Notes under the pieces: generated by a model
What the model was told of the DNA's origin: nothing
What the model saw: the letters and a program-made list of their open reading frames with translations, nothing else
The model's database searches: none
Source of the DNA: Candidatus Omnitrophota bacterium
Lineage (GTDB): Bacteria; Omnitrophota; Gorgyraeia; 1-14-0-20-64-10; JACQQZ01
NCBI GenBank assembly: GCA_016206755.1
Contig: JACQQZ010000138.1
Location: 1-8,734, forward strand
Reading direction: 5' to 3'
DNA: 8,734 nucleotides
Made by a program: the position numbers and the translations under genes
In this document: one piece after another, positions 5,463-8,734 of the stretch
How the letters are laid out: each line of letters opens with the position of its first letter
Position numbering within the stretch: the stretch's first letter is position 1

Positions 5463-5744
5463 CAAGAGGCCAGTTGAGGGAGCGCCTATGATCCCACCTT
5501 TTGAAGAACTGATTCCCTCGTCGCTCCAAACAACTGGGCGTCCAGCCGCGGGCCGAGCCGGCGGCGGGTTTCGGGAAGCAGATGCCCGTACGGGACCGCT
5601 CTGGTCAACCTCAGGATACATCGGACAGGTCGTGATCATTTCACAAAATCTACGATCTCTCGATCCGCCGCCTCGACCGCCGATGGGCCAAGGCAGCCCC
5701 GTTCATGGCTTCCATTGCACAGACAAAAGAGTCATCCTCATAGC
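5463..5744. other. Intergenic stretch between the divergent MNT/HEPN and CBS genes
   Basis: No intact gene is convincing here. A plus-strand frame from an ATG at 5488 has a good ribosome-like GAGGGAG ahead of it, but soon becomes Gly/Arg/Pro-rich and runs into the CBS gene in another frame, so it is not called. A second plus-strand frame (5636-5743) has natural-looking composition (IYDLSIRRLDRRWAKAAPF) and a stop 19 nt before the CBS ATG, but no start codon other than an internal ATG; it may be the tail of a lost gene. A perfect 10-bp palindrome CCCGTACGGG lies at 5585-5594. The promoter of the CBS gene should lie here, but I cannot pick it with confidence. Confidence 0.4.
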
Positions 5745-5750
5745 AGGAGG
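5745..5750 (+). promoter_or_regulatory. Ribosome binding site of the CBS gene
   Basis: AGGAGG, a full Shine-Dalgarno core, ends 11 nt before the ATG at 5762. It fixes the start of the CBS gene and shows the gene had a normal 5' end before the internal deletion. Confidence 0.65.
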
Positions 5751-5761
5751 AACCATCGCAA

Positions 5762-6140
5762 ATGAAGATCAAGAAGTGGATCACGCACAACGTCGTCACC
5801 ATCAAACCAGAAGCATCGGTGAAGGAGGCCTTACCTGCCGGTTGTCAAGGATGGAAAACTCGTAGGGATCGTCACCGATCGGGATTTGCGGCGGCCGAAG
5901 ATTTCTGATGTTTTCAAAGCTTGGGATGAGTTTTATCGGATCAACGAGGACATCCAGGTTGAAGACATCATGACCGATCCGGTCCTTACCATTTCCGAAG
6001 ATGCCACCCTCAAGGAAGCCGCCAAAATCATGGCGCAGAACAGGATCGGCGGCGTGCCGGTCACGGATAAAAAAGGAAAGCTGGACGGCATCATTACGGA
6101 ATCAGACGTCCTGCGGGCGTTTGCTTCAGACAGACGATAA
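5762..6140 (+). pseudogene. CBS-pair domain protein broken by a small internal deletion
   Basis: The protein would have two CBS domains. The first frame, from ATG 5762, begins MKIKKWITHNVVTIKPEASV and reaches KEA near 5830. The sequence then continues one frame over as LPVVKDGKLVGIVTDRDL (from about 5835), a linker containing DVFKAWDEFYRI, and an intact second CBS domain (VEDIMTDPVLTISEDATLKE to GIITESDVLRAF) with a stop at 6138-6140. In family members about 11 residues (an LxxLMxxHxIRH-like helix) join KEA and LPVV; losing about 29 nt explains both the gap and the frameshift. CBS pairs usually bind adenine nucleotides and regulate other proteins. As written the first frame cannot make a full protein, and the second frame has no ATG start, only a TTG at 5886. 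A sequencing or assembly error is possible. It converges on the beta-barrel gene, with 54 nt between the stops. Confidence 0.82.
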
Positions 6141-6194
6141 GGAATCGACGCAGCTTCTTCGCCTGCCCCGTTGGACTCACCGGTATCGCAAGAA

Positions 6195-7868
6195 TCAGAA
6201 ACGCCAGAGAACCTCTGCAAGAATCTGATTGCCCCGGTAGTTGTTCCCTCCGGAAGAGGCCGGATTGGAATCAACGAATTCATACCGATGGTAGATTAAG
6301 CTGGCCCGCAGATTTTTCCCCCGGGCGTAAGTGAGGCCGAATTCAGGGATCTCTTGGCGATGGTGAAAGCGCATCGTCTGCCATCGACCGGCGGCAATCA
6401 AGTGCCGCAACGAAACATCGATGGAAAATTGAGGGGTCAGAGCAATGCTGGGCCCCACCGCCAGATTGATCACCCGCTTATCAATGTCATTCGCATCAGC
6501 CAGCGCATCCTTGCGAAAGTGGGCTTGTTCCAAATAACCTCTCAGCCGCGTCCGATGCCAGGGGCCCGTTTCTCCTTCCATCCTCCATGTCGTAATGGTC
6601 CCTGGTTTGGAGTTGGCCAAGGCGGGAAAATAAGAATCCCCGAAGAGGGTGTCGCCGGTACGGGTGTTGGTCTCCATCTGCCGAAGATGATAAACAGTCC
6701 CCCGGAAAGCCCCCTTCCCGACCGGAACGGTTGTCTCCCCTTGAATCCCCCGGAAATTGGTGGGGTAATGCTCCGTCTTGTGGGTCCCGATTAAATCGTA
6801 ATTTTCTCCCAGCCATTGGTATTGAACCTTGGCCTCTGTTTTCCGCGGGCCTTTGAAAGCCAGCCCTCCCACCGCCGCGGTTCCATCGAAATTCGCAGAA
6901 CCCCGGGTATAAGAGGATCGAGCCAGCGCGCCGTACAGGGAGAGCCAGGAGACAATCGGATGGGAGGCATCCAGCGCCCATTGATCCTGCCGCTCCGCGC
7001 GGGGCTTGTCCCCATCGGCACGGATAAACGTAACACCCAGGTTGCCGGTTAAAATGTCGGCGGCCATCCGTCCGCCCCAGCTCAACCGGTCAATGTCGGC
7101 AATCGGGGTCGGTTTGGTCTGTCCGCTGAACAGCTCCAGGTGAATGTGTTTCTTGGAAGCATACTCATAATCGGTGATCAAATCCCCTCCACGAACAGGG
7201 TGCCGGCCCTCTTCCAGTTTCCGGTCCCTCTTCTCGAAGAAACTGGCATTGGTGATCGGCGGACGCCAGACCAAAGATCCCAATTTGAGATAATTCATTG
7301 TCTTTCGGGTAAATTCCGGCAGCGTCTGCGCCGGCAATGTCCCGCCGGTCACCTGCGTGGACCAGGGGCCGCCGGCGTAGCGCAGCCAGCCCCGGTCCAG
7401 GTCCAGATTTGAGCGGGAAGGCGCGAGGTTTCCGCCGGCGCGGTCAAAGTTATCCCAGGGGAGCTCTTCCCCAAAAACACGGCCGACAGTCCGATTGCCG
7501 GCAAGTCCATACGCTTCCCCTTGAATGCCTGCGATCAGCCCCGAAGGAGCCGTGACCTCCACGCCCATGTCGGTATTGGTGGTGATCGCCTCCCCTTCCG
7601 CCAAAGGAAAATTGCTGTTGGTGGTAATGCCGGAGCCGTTGAAGGTGGACTGCCTGCCTCCCCAGTTCCACTCGAAAAGCGACATATCATAGGTCATGGG
7701 AAGCCCTGGGACATTTTGGCCTGGCCCGGAAAGGTCAGCGGCGGCGGCAATCGTGTGGGTTTTGAAGATGGGATCCACCTTCCAATCGGAAAGCTCCTGC
7801 GCGCGCGCGATTCCCAGGAAAATAAGGCACGAGCCGCCTGCGGCCAGCAGAGTCCTTACCTTACGCAT
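6195..7868 (-). CDS. Outer-membrane beta-barrel (porin-like) protein, 557 aa
   Basis: The start chosen is ATG 7868, which gives a clear signal peptide: MRKVR, a hydrophobic core, then ARA before Gln24 (AxA-type cleavage after residue 23). A longer frame upstream is only overlap with the preceding gene. The mature chain is rich in Gly, Asn, Thr and aromatics, has no Cys, and shows repeated amphipathic strands with short turns (for example LRASLIYHRYEFVDS, LRHLIAAGRWQTMRFHH). It ends in ILAEVLWRF, where the terminal Phe fits the recognition signal for the BAM assembly machinery. There is no CxxC, so it is not an MtrB-type barrel with the usual N-terminal motif, and no heme sites. Size fits a barrel of about 18-22 strands. 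The ATG overlaps the upstream stop by one base (TGATG), coupling it to two inner-membrane proteins. Transported substrate or partner unknown. Confidence 0.85.
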   Translation of the reverse strand: MRKVRTLLAAGGSCLIFLGIARAQELSDWKVDPIFKTHTIAAAADLSGPGQNVPGLPMTYDMSLFEWNWGGRQSTFNGSGITTNSNFPLAEGEAITTNTDMGVEVTAPSGLIAGIQGEAYGLAGNRTVGRVFGEELPWDNFDRAGGNLAPSRSNLDLDRGWLRYAGGPWSTQVTGGTLPAQTLPEFTRKTMNYLKLGSLVWRPPITNASFFEKRDRKLEEGRHPVRGGDLITDYEYASKKHIHLELFSGQTKPTPIADIDRLSWGGRMAADILTGNLGVTFIRADGDKPRAERQDQWALDASHPIVSWLSLYGALARSSYTRGSANFDGTAAVGGLAFKGPRKTEAKVQYQWLGENYDLIGTHKTEHYPTNFRGIQGETTVPVGKGAFRGTVYHLRQMETNTRTGDTLFGDSYFPALANSKPGTITTWRMEGETGPWHRTRLRGYLEQAHFRKDALADANDIDKRVINLAVGPSIALTPQFSIDVSLRHLIAAGRWQTMRFHHRQEIPEFGLTYARGKNLRASLIYHRYEFVDSNPASSGGNNYRGNQILAEVLWRF

Positions 7869-8236
7869 CAATGGGTTCCGCGGAGCCAATGCAAAACATC
7901 CTCGGTCACCGGCGGCCAAAGCAGCGTTGTCGCTGTCCCGATCCCGATGAGGAAGAGGATTCCACTGACGGTCAGATCGACATTCTTCCGGCGCATCCAC
8001 AAATGAAGCGCCGTCCAGGAACCAAACCAAGCAAGAAGAGCCAGGGTTTCTTTTCCTGAATAAGGGCCGATCCCCTGCGCCCCGGGCATCCAGGCGATTC
8101 CCCAGGCATGCACCCATGCTTTGCCTGCATCGGAATACCCGGCAAACAGGTGACTGGCGGCCAGACCCAAAACCGCTACGGCGGCGGACAGGATGGCTGC
8201 AGCGGCAATACCGGTTGGTTTCTCACCCGTATTCAT
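7868..8236 (-). CDS. Three-helix inner-membrane protein, 122 aa, unknown function
   Basis: I do not recognise the family. Hydrophobic segments lie at about 8-32, 63-82 and 87-108, with a basic loop MRRK (81-84) between the last two. H29 and H78 sit at the ends of helices 1 and 2, and the loop between them contains further His and Trp (WVHAWGIAWMPG) and a GPYSGKE motif. Membrane-embedded histidines could bind heme b or metal, but two alone prove nothing. The ATG at 8236 overlaps the stop of the upstream gene by one base (TGATG), and its own stop overlaps the beta-barrel ATG in the same way, so all three are coupled in translation. Placement between a larger membrane protein and an outer-membrane barrel suggests a subunit of an envelope complex. 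Confidence 0.82.
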   Translation of the reverse strand: MNTGEKPTGIAAAAILSAAVAVLGLAASHLFAGYSDAGKAWVHAWGIAWMPGAQGIGPYSGKETLALLAWFGSWTALHLWMRRKNVDLTVSGILFLIGIGTATTLLWPPVTEDVLHWLRGTH

Positions 8237-8734
8237 CAGAGGGCCCTCAACTTGGTGATCGCCGCCCCAAGCCCGAAGGCAACGAGAAAATAAAAGAAAG
8301 TAAGTATGAGAAGAATCGCTGCGATTATTCTGAATTGCTTGGAACGAAGCAGCTGATCCCGATACACCAAAAACAGAAACGCAGCCGCAACGGCCAGCGG
8401 CAAGGTAAACAGCGCCACGAATTCCTTGAATTCGAAAAATATCTTGTGGATCTCCGGGTTGTTTTCAAGAAAGTAAGTCCTTGGACCGTCGGATGCCCGA
8501 TAGAAGATGTAGATCCGGTTGCCGAACAGAATCGTCAGAAACGCCAAGAAGGCATTGATGACGCCGCCAAATTCCAATTGGGCGGAATGTTGAATCGTGC
8601 CGGTCAACAGCCGGTACGCTTGAAAAAGCCCGATCGTGGCGGTCACCATGAAAAAACTCGCGGCCACCCCATGCAACGCCCCTTCCAAAGCGTATCGGCT
8701 GTTTCCCAACAGAGCGGCTAAAGGAGCGGTGAAC
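8236..8734 (-). CDS. Multi-helix inner-membrane protein, 5' end outside window
   Basis: The frame is open to the window edge and 165 residues are visible. The only internal start is a TTG at 8709, but upstream codons read FTAPLAAL without a stop and flow naturally into LGNSRYALEG, so the gene most likely begins beyond the edge. Counting from the TTG, four hydrophobic segments lie at about 13-33, 46-69, 94-116 and 126-150. H13 and H41 sit at the start of helix 1 and before helix 2, and H88 with E93 and E96 sits just before helix 3 (HKIFFEFKE). Such charged and His residues at helix ends are seen in heme- or quinone-binding membrane subunits, but no known motif is met. It shares a one-base TGATG overlap with the next gene. 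Family not recognised. Confidence 0.78.
   Translation of the reverse strand, partial: FTAPLAALLGNSRYALEGALHGVAASFFMVTATIGLFQAYRLLTGTIQHSAQLEFGGVINAFLAFLTILFGNRIYIFYRASDGPRTYFLENNPEIHKIFFEFKEFVALFTLPLAVAAAFLFLVYRDQLLRSKQFRIIAAILLILTFFYFLVAFGLGAAITKLRAL

Noticed and set aside
5488..5865. 125-codon plus-strand frame starting MIPPFEEL with GAGGGAG ahead of it
   Set aside because: After the first few residues it turns into low-complexity Gly/Pro/Arg sequence and overlaps the CBS gene out of frame. A relic of a gene with an IPPF N-terminus is possible but unsupported.
7826..7868. Lipobox at Cys14 of the beta-barrel signal peptide
   Set aside because: The residues before Cys14 are GGS with no Leu at -3, and a better AxA cleavage site follows; a barrel is not expected to be a lipoprotein.
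6195..8117. 640-residue version of the beta-barrel gene starting upstream
   Set aside because: The extra 83 residues overlap the 122-aa membrane gene and have a shadow-like composition; ATG 7868 gives a clean signal peptide and a TGATG coupled start.
8116..8721. Plus-strand 201-codon open frame opposite the multi-helix membrane protein
   Set aside because: It is very rich in Arg/Gln/Lys with no motif; the minus strand encodes coherent membrane helices with coupled stops and starts.

Overview
The window looks like chromosomal DNA from a Gram-negative bacterium. It encodes an outer-membrane beta-barrel with a signal peptide and a C-terminal Phe, genes are packed with ATGA/TGATG overlaps, and codon use suits a genome near 58-60% G+C. 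I cannot assign a phylum from the sequence. The mix of an acyl-CoA-type desaturase, an unusual zinc-ribbon SDR and a DUF4372-type IS4 relic would fit an uncultured soil or sediment lineage, but that is only an impression.

Layout. (1) Positions 4184 to 1, all on the minus strand, hold one compact six-gene run. In transcription order these are a 511-aa SDR with a Cys4 knuckle, a classical 272-aa SDR, two small membrane-anchored paralogues (114 and 136 aa), a 119-aa protein of unknown function, and a membrane fatty-acid desaturase cut by the window edge. Spacing is tight (4-nt overlap, then gaps of 4, 22 and 11 nt), so this is very probably an operon. The desaturase and two SDRs suggest lipid modification, but no substrate can be named. 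(2) Positions about 4185-6194 form a roughly 2-kb accessory island. It holds an IS4-type transposase fragment (plus strand), a stretch of about 300 bp without a convincing gene but with short direct repeats, a HEPN/MNT gene pair (minus strand, 4-nt overlap, own candidate promoter), a 333-bp intergenic stretch, and a CBS-pair gene (plus strand) broken by a small internal deletion. The HEPN/MNT genes look poorer in G+C than the flanks. (3) Positions 8734 to 6195, minus strand, hold three genes chained by two successive TGATG overlaps: a multi-helix membrane protein (5' end outside the window), a 122-aa three-helix membrane protein, and a 557-aa outer-membrane beta-barrel. This has the layout of an envelope-spanning module, with inner-membrane parts and an outer-membrane pore, whose job is unknown.

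Most noteworthy are the tandem small membrane paralogues sharing an RY-x-HDHRFRR block but carrying oppositely charged tails, the SDR that lacks the usual catalytic Tyr and glycine pattern, the inner-membrane/outer-membrane operon, and the two broken genes whose reading frames are restored by assuming deletions of about 29 and 35 nt.
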